Assembly (NCBI GenBank): GCA_026168455.1
Contig: CM047427.1
Span: 85,962,670 to 86,026,669 of the forward strand
Direction: 5' to 3'
From: Theocolax elegans
Taxonomy: Eukaryota > Arthropoda > Insecta > Hymenoptera > Cerocephalidae
DNA: 64,000 bases
Position numbers and translations under genes: made by a program. Positions 1 to 13,300 of the stretch are shown here, piece after piece (the first letter of the stretch is position 1; each line of letters opens with the position of its first letter). Under the pieces are notes generated by a model. It did no database searches, was not told the DNA's origin, and saw only the letters and a list, made by a program, of their open reading frames with translations.

Positions 1-450
1 GTCAATTACACCTAAAAATACAAAAGATCGGGATAATTTTGCAAAAGCAATCGGCAGGTTTACAAAAGAAGATCCCACATTCCGTTTTACATATGATGCC
101 GATAATAAAGTATGTTTCGCTGTATATTTCAGTTTATTATTATATTTATTTGTTAAAATTTATTTCTTTTTGTACTCTTTAGGAAAGTATTGTTTCTGGA
201 ATGGGTGAATTACATCTAGAAATTTATGCTCAACGAATGGAACGGGAATACAATACTCCTGTTATTTTGGGAAAACCGAAAGTATCGTTTAGAGAAACGT
301 TATCTGCTCCTGTTGAATTTGATTATTTACATAAAAAGCAAAGCGGAGGTGCAGGGCAGTATGCCCGAGTTACAGGAATTTTAGAGGTACTTATTTATTT
401 GTAAATTTTTTACAAATTTAAATTTGTTTTAATGCTACAATATAAATCAA

Positions 451-491
<41 letters not shown>

Positions 492-1247
492 CTTTGAATT
501 AATAATTACTTATAATTAATAATTACTTTGAATAAAAATTGTTAAACTAGTGTATTTGCAATTAATATATTTAATAATGTATTTTATTAGCCTCTTCCGC
601 CCCATAGAAACACGGTAATAGAATTTTCAGATGAAACTATAGGAACAAACGTACCGAAACAATTTGTACCAGGTGTAGAAAAAGGATTCAAAGCAATGTG
701 TGAAAAAGGACATATGACAGGGAATAAATTATCCGGACTAAGGTTCCGACTGCTTGACGGTATGCATCACATTGTTGACTCTTCAGAACATGCATTTTTC
801 TTGGCTGCTCAAGGAGCCATCAATGACACTTTCGAAAGTGGATGTTGGCAAATTTTGGAACCAATTATGTTGGTCGAAATTACGGGTCCTGCAGAATTTC
901 AGGTGATGATAAATTCGTATTTAAATTCGTATAATTAATTCCAGAATAACGTTAAAAAATATTTTTATGTATTTTAGGGAGCAGTTATGGGGCAATTGAA
1001 CAGAAGAAAAGGAATAATCACAAATATAGATGGAAGTGAAGGTTGGTTTACAATCCTCGCAGAAGTACCTTTGAATGAAATGTTTGGTTATTCGGGTGAA
1101 TTAAGATCTTCGACCCAAGGGAAAGGAGAATTTACTATGGAATATTCAAGATATAGTCCTTGTGTACCTGAAGTGCAGGAAAAACTCATTTTACAGTACC
1201 AAGAGTCTCAAGGAATCACATCACAACAACAGAAAAAGAAAAATTAA
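1..1247 (+). CDS. mEFG1: Mitochondrial elongation factor G1, C-terminal part (5' partial)
   Basis: Exons 2-109 (continuing from before the window), 183-386, 591-902 and 978-1247, all with GT-AG borders and joining in frame (36, 68, 104 and 89 codons, then TAA), so the last 297 residues are present. The product is the GTPase that translocates the mitochondrial ribosome (GFM1 in vertebrates). The GTPase domain lies upstream of the window. Visible are the end of domain III ([15 protein letters not shown]), domain IV (KVSFRET, then GGAGQYARV, matching the bacterial GGQYGHV stretch) and domain V ([11 protein letters not shown]...[16 protein letters not shown]). The C-terminus ([14 protein letters not shown]) is typical of mEFG1 rather than mEFG2. 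No frameshift or stop interrupts it. The family call is very secure; only the symbol depends on naming convention. Introns are short (73-204 bp); the third exon is preceded by an (AT)n tract. Confidence 0.95.
454..487. repeat. (AT)n microsatellite in mEFG1 intron
   Basis: Uninterrupted TA dinucleotide run of about 34 bp inside the intron between exons 386 and 591. It is probably length-polymorphic; no function is implied. Confidence 0.9.
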
Positions 1248-2592
1248 ACGGATAATTTTACGCATTATTAATTTAAAAAATTTGTATTCATATACCAAGC
1301 GGATTACAATGTAAAACAATGAATAGTTATGTTAGATAGAGTTTAGTTTCCATGTGGATTTTTTCAAATTAACCTTTTCTATATTATTTTTAAATTTTGG
1401 AATTGTAAAATCATTATAAATTGAATGTAAATTTAATGAGTATATTGAATGTAGCTGCAATGTAGAATTGTATCATATATATGGAATACGTGGTATTCCA
1501 ATTATTATCATAGCTTTTAAAGCCATCGAATTTCTTATTAAAAACAAGTATGACCATTAAAGTAAATGAAACTGTAACTATGACTTATTTCCAAATGTTG
1601 CACATTTGGCTGCAAAATGAACGAGAGACAAAAATAAAAAAATCATGTTTTATAAAGATACACGTCAAAGTAATTACAACTTTACACATAGTTACTGCGA
1701 TTATTGTTTAGTGTTTAGTTAGCGAATTTGTATAGAATTGTAATATTTTCGAAAGTGTATAAATATTGTTAAGTTATTAAAAATAATTGAAACAAATTAA
1801 AAAAGAGTAGTAATTCTTAGCAAACGAATTATATTACAGGTTACATACATATAATAAAAAAAAGTTTAATTTAAGATAATTTTTACAATTTTTTCATTTT
1901 TACAATATCTTTCATTTTTTATAAGTATCTTCGGTTTGAATCCAGATCCCATATTAAATCAAATTTCTTTGAAAAGCTATTGTTTCGGAGAATAATTTGG
2001 TTCAATCGTCTGTACAGTCGTGCAGACCAAAATCAAAACTGACAAAATCAGCTATGGATAGCCAATCACATTACTGCAAAGTAGGTATTTGTAAAAATGG
2101 TATAGTATTAAATCTATTTAATACGAAACGTTAACCTATTTTGAAGTATATAAGATCCAAGTTGGTGAAAAATGAAAGAAAAACTGTTTTTTTCATTTGT
2201 ATAACTCTGATGCAAATTAATATTTTTAGTTAAAAAATTTTTTTTGCAAATTTTGGAATATATTTTTAGTTTATCTAAAATTTGAGCTATTTTAAAATTT
2301 TGACGTGTACACTTGACGTGAAATCACCCATCTATTGTAGTTATATAATTTTAAAAAATCATCATGAATTTATACCTTGCATAAAGATAGAAAAAAGTAA
2401 TGATAATTTTCATGAAAAACATGACATGATTATATTACATGCAGTATATTTAATTAAATGAATATTACTCAAAGGAAAGGAAAGAAATGGAAGAAAAACG
2501 TAATAAATTTTATATAATTTAATGTTAGTTAACATGACGCTACAAGTGTATGTATGATTTTTCTTGAAGGGTGACTGAGCACACATTTTCAT
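1248..2592. other. Convergent 3' UTR region between mEFG1 and ninaC
   Basis: AT-rich DNA between the stop of mEFG1 (plus) and the stop of the long ninaC form (minus). I see no coding exon. Candidate poly(A) signals on the plus strand are AATAAA at 1633-1638 and 1853-1858. For ninaC the nearest candidate is the ATTAAA variant on the minus strand at 2449-2454, about 140 nt after the stop. None of these is proven. The genes are tail to tail, so long 3' UTRs could overlap antisense. Confidence 0.6.
2449..2454 (-). terminator. Possible ninaC poly(A) signal (ATTAAA)
   Basis: The plus strand reads TTTAAT, which is ATTAAA on the gene strand, 139 nt after the long-form stop codon. It is the common minor variant hexamer. 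No canonical AATAAA on the minus strand was seen closer to the stop. The surroundings are AT-rich, so chance occurrence is likely. Confidence 0.25.
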
Positions 2593-4380
2593 TTACAAAT
2601 CAGCAACGTAGCCCTCGACAACAATTCCAGGGGCGAGTTCCGCAGTAATGCTCTCGTTGTCTAGGCCGTTGCGTTTACCTCCGCCGCCCCAAGCACCTTC
2701 ACGTCCATATTTTTCAGACATTCTGACCATATCGTTAGGACTCCATTCGGGGGATTCCGCGCGGTTGCCGCCGCTACGGTAAACTACGTTCGATTCATAG
2801 CCGCCCCGAGTTGAGCGTAAATTTGGAGGCTCGTAACTTTCGTATACCGGAGTGCGTTTCATCGAGTTGCGTTGGTGGGACGTTTTCCTCAACATTGCCT
2901 AAAATAATTATTCATTTTTTATAGTAATAATCAATTTATTATCGCCTACGCAATTGATTTAAAGGAAAATGTTATAATATCGATTTTTAAATAGTTAAAT
3001 AATTACTTGGTTTGTTCACCAAAAATCGATATTATAATAGTTTCCTTAATAAAGTTAATTTTTAGTTACACATTTATCCAATCCTGTAGATTTCGTTGGA
3101 GTAACTATACGATTTTTAAATGAAAACTAAAAATATTACCTGGAAATTAAAGGGCGGATTATCGTCTGCGTCGTCGTCATTGTTGTTGTTTCTTCGTCCA
3201 ATCATTTGTAATTCCGCAATTGGGTTCGCACTGCAGTTAATAAGAATAAATTATGCTTTTTATAGTACAACTATTTTAATTTAAATGATCTTAGATGGTT
3301 AAATTACCGATCATTATTAAATGTATTCCTGTTAATCCTATCCTGAGTGGTCCAGTTATCGTTTGCGTTATTTCTACTGCGAGCCTCAGTATTGTAACTA
3401 TTGTAGTTTCGCGGTTGAATCGGTTTCATTTGATTAGGAATAGGGGGTGGAGGCACTTTTTTCCTAGAGCGGATAGACCCGGTATCGTTGATATTCTAAA
3501 AACATACGTCATAACATTGATCAATGATCAATATTTATATCGGACTATTTTTCAAACTTTAGCTATACACTTTTTACAGTGGTAAATTAAGAATCTAAGC
3601 ATAGCAACTAACGAGGAGAATATTTGAACTCTGAGAAACGAGTTTGTTTGATACTGTGGAGTAAAATTGTTTGGTTAAAATATAACGACGTTTTGTCCAA
3701 TGGGTTTTAGAAGTAGAATAAAGATATTCGATCTTTTAAGTTGGGAGGCTGAACAATAGCAGCTAAACAACTTAAATTATTAACGATTTTTAATTTTGAA
3801 TGAAAAACGAAAAGTAAGCTTAAATCAAGAGTTTTGTTATAAATTGAAGAAGAAATGTTAAATAAATAAAATGAATGATCAATTGTATAAATGTGTAAGT
3901 GATTTTTAGTAGTCTAACGTAATTTTTGAACCGTAAGAAATATATCAGTTGAGATAATAGCTTTTATTTTCCATTTACGACTAATTGCATGTTAAAAATT
4001 GAAATCGAGTTATTTGTTAAAAAATGTTGAATAACTTTATCCCTAGAGCCCACCGGACAAAACTCCGGAAACACAATGGATTTATTTTGTTCTTGATTAC
4101 GTGAAAAAGGTAAATATATAAAATATGTATTGGGTGAATAGGTACAGATGTGTACTTACTGAGCGAGGGTTATGAGCGTTGATCGGTCGTACAGGACTAC
4201 GGGCGTCGATAGGCGCCTGAAAACCTGAAGTGACTCTGGACTGGGCTTGGGCATCTGCCGGAGGGCATCGGACTGGGACACTGGGGTCCCTGGAAAATGG
4301 AGTGTTGATCAGACTCTGATCCCCGGTGCTCGCGGTGTTTATTACGCGATGGGGGGAGTTGCTCGTTTGGCATTGTACAT
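2593..4380 (-). CDS. ninaC: ninaC long-form tail exons
   Basis: Four minus-strand exons: 4380-4160 (VQCQTSNSPHRVIN...), 3495-3308 (NINDTGSIRSRKK, VPPPPIPNQMKP...), 3230-3140 (ANPIAELQMIGRR, then an Asp-rich run, NPPFNFQ) and 2898-2593 (AMLRKTSHQRNSMKR... ending EGYVADL, TAA). Borders are GT-AG and phases agree (1, 0, 2, 0). The tail is proline-, serine- and arginine-rich with a hydrophobic C-terminal residue. In Drosophila the p174 tail carries PKC sites and its extreme C-terminus binds the PDZ scaffold INAD; a VADL end could serve similarly, which is inference. The first of these exons cannot join directly to exon 6153-5939 (phase mismatch), so the exon starting at 5477 must sit between. Confidence 0.8.
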
Positions 4381-7300
4381 CTGAAATTAAAGAGTGATAT
4401 TCTGGAGAAAGAGACTCTCCCTCTCCGCGCTCTTTGAGTATACTCTTGCTTTCTCTAGAGGCTCGTATAAATATGTATATATAAACATGTATATATATAG
4501 TCTATTGTAGAAAAAGATTATCCTTGGAAATTTTAATTATATAATATAGAATGATTAATATGTATAAATGTACATTATCCAGTGCAGTCTCAGTGGGGAA
4601 ACAAGTGGGGAGCATCTAAGCTGATAAGAGGATCGTATATGTGTAATGTACGTGAGCGTATAAGAAAACGTATACAAGAGAGACGAGAACGGTCACAGAA
4701 CGGAGTAATGACATATAATCAATGTGAGCGTGATTGTTTATAGGTATATAGTATGTGTATTATACTTTAGATATACGGTTAAAGTGTTGTTATTCGTTCT
4801 TTACGGTTAATTAATTTACTTTTAAGTGGTATTACTGATACGTTAAATCCACTTTAAATATACAAACTATCGTCGGTGCCAAAAGTTTTTACATCTTTTG
4901 AATGAATACGTACATGGAAACAATTAAACACAAATAAACAAATATTTGAGTCGTGCAGTAACTGATCCATCGTATATGAACTTGGAATATTTTATTAACA
5001 AATTCCTTTAAATGTAGATAAAGTGGTTCGACGTCTAATTTTATCGTAACGAAAAATTTTTGGCTCCAACGGTGAAAAGATAAAGCAACCAAAAGACTAA
5101 GTCCAGATAGTCGATTATATACCTATAGTGGAAAGTATAGTACTATATACATATATAGGTAAGAGAGTACTTGATAAATGTTAGGTTATTTTAGAAAAAA
5201 AGTACAAATCTTGTAAGCGATCGAATGAGTTTGTATGTAGTGAAATTGTATTTAATCGAAAGCTTCTCGTCCCCGGGCAGCACAAGGAAGTGGTGGGATG
5301 CGCATCTCCCCGGTAAATAAATGATAGGCACCTCTCTTGTTCCGTCTGATGTTGCCCCATACGGTTTGCCTCCTTAACGGCTCGTCCCAATTCTCTTGCT
5401 CCTCATCCGACACCGAGGACGTTGCGGATCTGCAGAACGCATTTTCAGGATGATACCATAATGCCCGATGTCGATCACTTACCTTTCTCATACATATTTT
5501 ATTTATACAATTACGTTTTTCTCTCGTATAACAACGATTCCACAAGTGAGATAAACAAAGGAAGAATAATCTCATAGGCGATGAACAATCGAATTCAATG
5601 AAATATAATAGTCGGTTATTCAATTATAATGATTATTTATGCGTTAATGTTGAATGCTTGATCACGATTGTTAACGCGCGCGGCGATTGTACAAAATAGT
5701 ATATCAATAAGAAGATTCATCAAAATGTATGAAAGGGTTAATGATTCAGTGAATGTAAGATATATATATAACCAACCCCCATTCTTAATTGTATATAGTA
5801 AATAAAGCTAAGCTTAAACTATATATTTATAAAAAACGCGTGTACATGTAAGTATATAATAAGATTATTTTTAAATATATAGATAATTCACGGGCGGAAT
5901 TTTATCGGAATTTCTGGAGATATCGTAATGAGACTTACCCTTTCCGTCTGCGCGCTTTCGAAGGATCGTTCATGTGACTAGTGTCGTAGAATGGCAGCTC
6001 GTAACGTAGGTCAAAGGGAAGCTTGTGAACTTGTGGTGGTCGAGTTGGGCCAAGGAATGATTCCGGGTTAACGTGGGGGTCGATCCTCTCTAAGGGCACG
6101 CGCTCATTGCTCATCTGCAGCGTCCCCACTGTCGCTTGATTGTACAGATGCACCTGACAATTTTAAATTACGCGCGCTCACTCTTGTTTCCAATTTTATT
6201 TTATATTGTACGATTGTTAATTATACTCAATAGGAACGATATTTACTTGCTGACAGAAGTGGACGAGGTCTTGATAGCGGGCTGCTCGGTAATGTAGGAG
6301 GACTTGGAATATACTCTTCGACCTCCATTTGCTGCTGTAAAATCTCATCATGTCTATCGTATCCGGATCCATATCCTTGTTCAGAAGGGGTGCGACTTCT
6401 TTGCGAACTTGGTGACCCCTGTACGCTGTAGGTTTCCCAAAAATAATTGTCCAAGTTACTCGTTACGTTACTTTATCTCGATATTTTTATTGCTTAAGCG
6501 ACATCTATTGTGAATATGACGCGGGACATTGTCATGTGGGTAAGGCTCGCCAAAAAATCCAAAAAGCTTATTCAAAAAAACAATTTGGTAGTCTTGGTAT
6601 CCGCCGTGTTAAATTTACCTTTTTGTAGAACTAAAGCTGCTTCGTCTTGAGACATGCTCTGTTCTCGTTTCATTTTTTCGGAACGTTCCTTCTGCGTCTG
6701 GCTCGATTCTGGCTTCGTCGGTGCTTTCTTCACTGAAACATTTCCCTTTAACTTCGGGACGAAAAAGGCAGAAAAAAAGAGAAGGAAAAAAACGATAGTT
6801 GTATAAACGTGCAAAAAACGTGCAAAAAAACGTGCACAAAACATGGGGAAAAAAAACTGGACGAAAATCGTCGAGCCTCGAAACGTGATAATAGTGCTCA
6901 AGATATACGGAGGTGCGATTTTCTAACAAAGTGACGTATGTTCTGTAAATTGCGAATACCTACCAGGTTCTTTTTGATCAGCGCGTGCAGCATACTTATT
7001 CTTTGTAGTCTTCATCGCCACCGTTTTCCGAGCCAAAAAGGCACGGAGCATACACTGTACCTTAACGATCTTTTTAACTTGGGTCTCGTACAAACGTGAC
7101 ATGTACTCCTCGTTGTAATACTTGAGGAAGACTTTGGTTCTACCGATCAGCCAACCTTCCATTTTCAATCTTACTAGTAACAAACGGCAGTTGTCCTGGG
7201 TCATTTCGACGTTCTCGTCGAAATCGAATGCCAGGAACTTGTATCTGCAACATCGCGTTCGAAAAGTATGAAAAGCGATAAACAAAGGAACAAGATCGAT

Positions 7301-10300
7301 TGGTAGGTCAATCTAACTCTGCAGTATCTAACCTTCGCAAGAACTCTTGGAAGGGTATCCGAGATGGATAACCTCGTTGTCTTGCTTTGGCAGTGTCTAG
7401 AACGGCTAATGCACGGATTTGTTGTCTGACGACTTCTTTGTAAAAGCCGCGAGGTGAACCTTCTAGGTCTGCACGAATACATCTTACAAAGTGCGTTCCT
7501 CCGCCTATGGCGCCAACTGAGAGATTCTTTAAGATCTCCAGACTGGAAGCACGGAATGTCGCAGCGTATGTCCGCATCTTGCGTGTTTGCGAGTATTGTC
7601 CTCGGGAAGTTGTGTTGTACTTCTGCAATTTATTATGGATATACATATAAACAATCTCATCCCTAACTTTTCTATAAATTTAAAGTTGACAAAATTATTC
7701 TTTTAATACTTACTCTTAAATTCGTAGCTTGATCGGTTTGCATAAGAGCAGCTCCCCACTTGCTCCTTGCAGTGGTTTTCTTTTGTTGCTGCTTTTCCTT
7801 CGTAGTTGGGTTTTCTTGAACCTGTATAGTAAGCGCACCACCCTTTGTAAGCTTGTTGGTAAAGAGTTGCTTAACAGTTTCGTGAGTCGATTGTCGCAAT
7901 GTTTCAATCATCTCTGGTGGGACGAAATCTCGATTCCTTTCGGCGATTTCATTAGCATCGTAAATAAGCTTACCCGTGTAATGAGCCACGGAAAATTCGT
8001 GTCCACCCTGTACTTTCACATGGGAATTACCACCTTTACGATGGTAGATGCGTTCAAAGACGTACGCTGTATCTTGGAGCTGACGTGAAGCCTCGTCCAA
8101 AATGTAAAATAGTCCATCATCTTTAGCCATCAACTGATCGATTGCTGATTTGTTATCGTAGAAGTGAAACCGTTCGACTGGTACTTCTTCTTCTTCTTGC
8201 TCTTGCTATACAAAAGTTAATATAAACTTTCACGATGCTTCTATTTTTTATTGTGTAGATTATGTACTGTCTACGCGTACACTCACCATTTCCCAAACGA
8301 AAACTCGCTGATTGTAATGGCACTGAAGTTGTTCGTTCATGGTATTCACAACTAACTGTTCAAGTCTATTTTTCGAGAAGCATTCAAAACCAAATAAATC
8401 TAGAATACTAATAAGGAATTTGTCTCCGCTAAAAAGTAACCGTAAAAGATATTTAATTAAATAAATGCATATAATAATATTTTAACAAAATTAAAAAAAA
8501 GAAACTTACAAAAGTGTTCGCGATACACTAAGTTTTTCATTAATATTGTTGATCAGCCAGTCGACAAGACGTTGATAAATCGTATTGGCAAGAACATCTC
8601 GAGCCTCTTTAGCCTCTTCACAGGTATGTCTTCGTCGTACCGCAGCTCCTTTCTTAATCACGCAATAGTTGCACAGTGACCACGTGAATTTTTTCACGTC
8701 AATATTGAGCAGCTCGGCGACGGATTTGGCTGTTTCGATATTGTGAACTTCAGCCTCGCCACCGTTGCCTTCGATGAATCTCACATCGCCGAGATTCAAA
8801 ATCGCTGCTAATATTTTCCATATTGTTTCGCAATAATCCTCCATTTCCATAGCTTTGAGACATTCTTTGATGTACTCGAATTTTTTAGCATTGCCGTGAG
8901 GATCATTTCGTACTTTGAACGAACGCTTACGACCCGACATAGACTCGGAGTCGTATACACGAAGATATCGCATTCTTCGACCTTGGGGTAGTAAATATTG
9001 TCGAAGATTTCCCGAAGCTTCTAAACCGTCGTAGAAGTAATAGAAGATGTGGAAATTTGATTGATTTCTATTGCACATACATACAAATATTTAATTAATT
9101 ATGGTTCAGTCAAATTTCCTTATAGCATATTCGATTAGAAATTCAGTGTTAATGATCAATGTCCATCGACAGTTGTGTTGAATTATCATTGTATGAAATT
9201 TGTTGAATTGTAAATTCTAATAAAGTAACGAAGACTTTACCTATCTCTCGTGGAAACTCGAAACTTTTCCAACTGGTAAACCCAAAATATAGCACCCGAC
9301 GCTTTCCCCGTAGATCCATAAGTCGTTTGTATTTGAAATACGCATCTGGTGGAATTTGTATTTAGAGGTGTTGCTGCATTTGTAAATGCGTGGATTAAAT
9401 TTATTGCTTTTATTACTCTCGCTCCAGTGTCCTTTAAGCTCTGCACATAATAATATTCCAATAGTTAATTAATTAGTTAATAAGATGAAAATTATAATTC
9501 TTAGTAATTATTACACATCGATTAATTTTCCAAGGGAAATTGATGTTAATGTTAAAATTTGTTATCCTAGCGTTAATAAAGTTAAAATGTGAGATAATTA
9601 CCACATCCTACCATCTGTGAACATTAGTAAAAAAAGTGCGAATAGATGTAAAGCAGTTGTGACATTTAAATTATATTAATTAACGCAATACATCAGAGGT
9701 AAAAAATGTTAATGCAAAGTTATAACACTGATATACCTTCCCCAAGTACATAAGATGTTGAATGAGGTGCATCATGTTTGTGGTCTTGCCGGAATTACTT
9801 TCGCCAGCAAATAAAATATGCTGCGGTTCTTCGTGATGGAGAACGTCCTGATACGCGCTGTCGGCAACCGAATATATGTGAGGCGAATTGTCCGAGCGAG
9901 ATTTATTTTGGTACTTGGTGTGGTACTGTAATCAGACGATTCGAATAACATAATTTTTCAAAATTATCTTTCAGTTCTACTGTCTTGTTCTAATTGCAAG
10001 GATAATAGTGATATAAATTACCAGAATGAAAGTCTGTTCGTTACCTTAAGTCCGTAGATATCGTGTTCTTCGTTCGGATTTAGAATGAGGAGAACGTCGC
10101 CGACGAAGGTGTGAAACGAGCCCATACGTAGTCTCTCGTGTAATTCATCGAGGACACGATCTTCGGTCAATTGTTCGAGTGCTGCCAAGTCCTCTTGATA
10201 CATTCGTTCGGGTGGTTGAGTTTGGTGGGACTTAAGATAACCTTTTCTTACGATTGATTCGGCTTTTCTATGCCGTTTGCCCTTCGCGCTCATATTTAAC

Positions 10301-13300
10301 GCGAGTCCTTTGATCTCTTGAGTTAACTGAAATTCAATATTTCAACGTTTCACAGCACCGTCACGTATTTTCCTTAATTATTTTTCAATCTATAACACTT
10401 ACCGGATAATCATTGTCCGGTAACTCCGATAAAAACGGATGCTCAACTATTTCAGCCATGAAAGGTCGATTGTCGGGATTTTTTTCTAAGCACCTATAAA
10501 TATAATCAAAATTTATATAAATATGAAACTCGAATATTTTAGTGTGGTGTATCGTAGTTAAAAGAAATATCCTACTCCGCAATGAAATCATTAAAGTTTT
10601 GAGTCCAGTTGGCAGGTCTATAGACAGTAGGAGGTGGATTCCGTACGATTTGGAAAAGAGCTCGAGTGGGGTGCATGTCTTCGAAAGGTGGTTTGCCATC
10701 GGCGAGTTCGATCGCGGTTATACCGATCGCCCAAACATCGGCGCGACTTCCATAACCAGCGCTGTGTTCACCTTTGCTCATCACTACTTCCGGAGCCATC
10801 CAATTCGGCGATCCTATGCACGTTTGACGCTTACCCATCTCACCTTTGATCATACGAGCCAATCCAAAATCCACGAGTTTTATTTCTCCTTCTTTCGTCA
10901 ACATTATGTTACTTGCGCGAATATCGCGGTGCAGCACATTGTTCTCGTGTAGGTGTATCACTGCCTGTTCAATAAATCAATTTTTTTTCCTTTTTATTTT
11001 TCTCCAACTAACTTAATTATATTTAAATATTCTCATAGTATCACTTCATAGTTATATATAAATTAAATGAAAATTACGATGTTATAATTATTATATTTAC
11101 TTTGATGTACGTCAGATGATTATAATCCAAATTTTCGTATTAAAGTGATAAAATATCTGTAGAATCGTAGATCACGCAGATCGGTAAGTAAATTATCGTG
11201 AAACAGTCATTATTTTACGAGGACGTTATCCATTGCGTTATAAAATTTGACAGGGAAATATGCAAGTTCACTACTTAACGCAAGTACTACTTCATCAACA
11301 GGCCATGATTTAACATAAATATATATCGAACGTCTTGGTAAAACGAAAATGCAATTACACCAAATTGACTTAAATCGTATTTCATTTTGGATGGGCCACC
11401 GAGACGCGGGTGTTTTCGTAAAAGCTCGATTTTCGCGCGGCGATTTGAAATACGCAAGTGTTCTTAGAAAATCGCCTGAAATCCCATAAAGTATAAAAGT
11501 GTTCGCTCGCATTTATCCCGTGAGTAAAAATGAAAGCAACTCTCGGAGCACTTATTAACGGCAAATTTTGGCGTAACGTAAATCTCCCTAAAAGATCGGT
11601 CGCGACAAGCCGACATGGAATTCACACCGGAAGATACGAACGTACGGCCTCGGGAGAAATCACTTTTATAGATTTACTGCAAATTGAACGATCTATAATT
11701 TGAACCGAGCCCGTCTGAACGACCGCGTCTTTCGAACTTGAGATTTTACCATCGTTTCTTTAAGCCTTTTATACTATGTTCAGGGGAAAAATTGGTCGGT
11801 GCGTTAGCCCGAGTGATTTACTAATGAAAACGTTGCGGTAACTCGTTTCAAATTTGTGGGTTTTTATAGAAATACAAAAACAGATCGTGAGATTATTTAT
11901 CAATTCACGGAGTTAGTTATTATATACTCTGTGCAGTAGAATAATGCGAATATACAATAACGTAAACATTAAAAATACTCGGATTGACACAAATGACATA
12001 AGCATCCACGTAACGATTCCCGTCGTCGAAACTCAAATTCCCACATCAGTTACAACATCTTACTGTGCTTATAACAGTTAAATAATATACTTCGGTTGTA
12101 AAATGAAAGAAATCAAGGAAATGTTTATTTCGTCAAGTTGAAAAAGTAAGAGAACGTATTACAACGTTGCATTGAAATTTCGTTTAAAAAAAAAAAAAAG
12201 TGCTGATATTATCAGGGAGAGTCTCTCGTTTAACTAGTAGGTCACCGTGAGATCCGTGATAAAAAGAAAGCTCGCAAAAAATCCACGATAAATAAAAGCC
12301 GATGGGAAAAAGGGCCAGCGACTCGGGCATTTATTCCACGTGTAATTTGCTGGCATTAAACGTCACCGCGTTCTGATTTACCGCAGTACGAATCGCTACC
12401 GGGGCGCGAAAATCTTCGAGTCGCGACTAATGATTTAGTGACAAACTGCCTGGCCCGTAAATATCGTTGCGATATGAAAGAATGCCAGTCCATTATGCGG
12501 CTTTCGCCGCCGACACTATATACACGCGATGTATACACACTCGGTATATACCGATGATACTCTTTTTCGTTCACGAGGTAACGAAAACTGTCAGTATCGT
12601 TAAAATTGTTCACTTGAGAACATTCTCCATCTTTCCGATTAACGCGAAAATTTTTTACTTTTATTTATACTGACAGTCGTTTGCCTCTTCTGTCTCACCT
12701 GCGGTTCCCTCATAATTTCTTCGTATTGTTATATACAAATTCTCGGTTGAAATTATACTTTTGGCAAATAATATCTCAAATTAGTGTTCTACCACATTTT
12801 TAAATACAGTTAAAAATTAATATTCACTTGCGCGCGTGTTAACTATGCAGTTTTAACTTGTGATTGATAAGTGAAACGTTTGCATCGTCTGTAGTATAAC
12901 ATTTCAACAAAATTTCATAATAATTTTCGTGCGTCGCGAAGAACAACTTGGTCGTAAATTTATTAGCTTGGTCTTGAGTGTGTGTGTGTGAGTGTGTATG
13001 TGTGTGTGTGTTGTTAAAAATACATATTTCTTTTTTAAGTTATTTCATTCTCAAGTGGAACCAGTGGTGTTTAATAATCCGATGGAATTTATTGTTACGT
13101 CCCAGTATTTTCACAATGATTTACACGTTAAAACTCTTATTTTGACCATTCACGTTTAACTTAAGGACCATGTCATTACTATAGGAAAACAATCCAATAC
13201 GTTAAGACGTATCTTTCCGAATTGTCTAAAATCATCCCTTAAAAATCTCCAAAGTACATTCAAATACACTTGTATGTGCATATATCGTCAATCAACCCGC

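Noticed and set aside
6227..6454. 75-codon minus-strand frame VQGSPSSQRSRTPSEQ...
   Set aside because: It looks like a phosphorylated tail but is a shifted frame. The frame AYRGHQVRKEVAP... completes the second IQ motif and matches phase on both sides.
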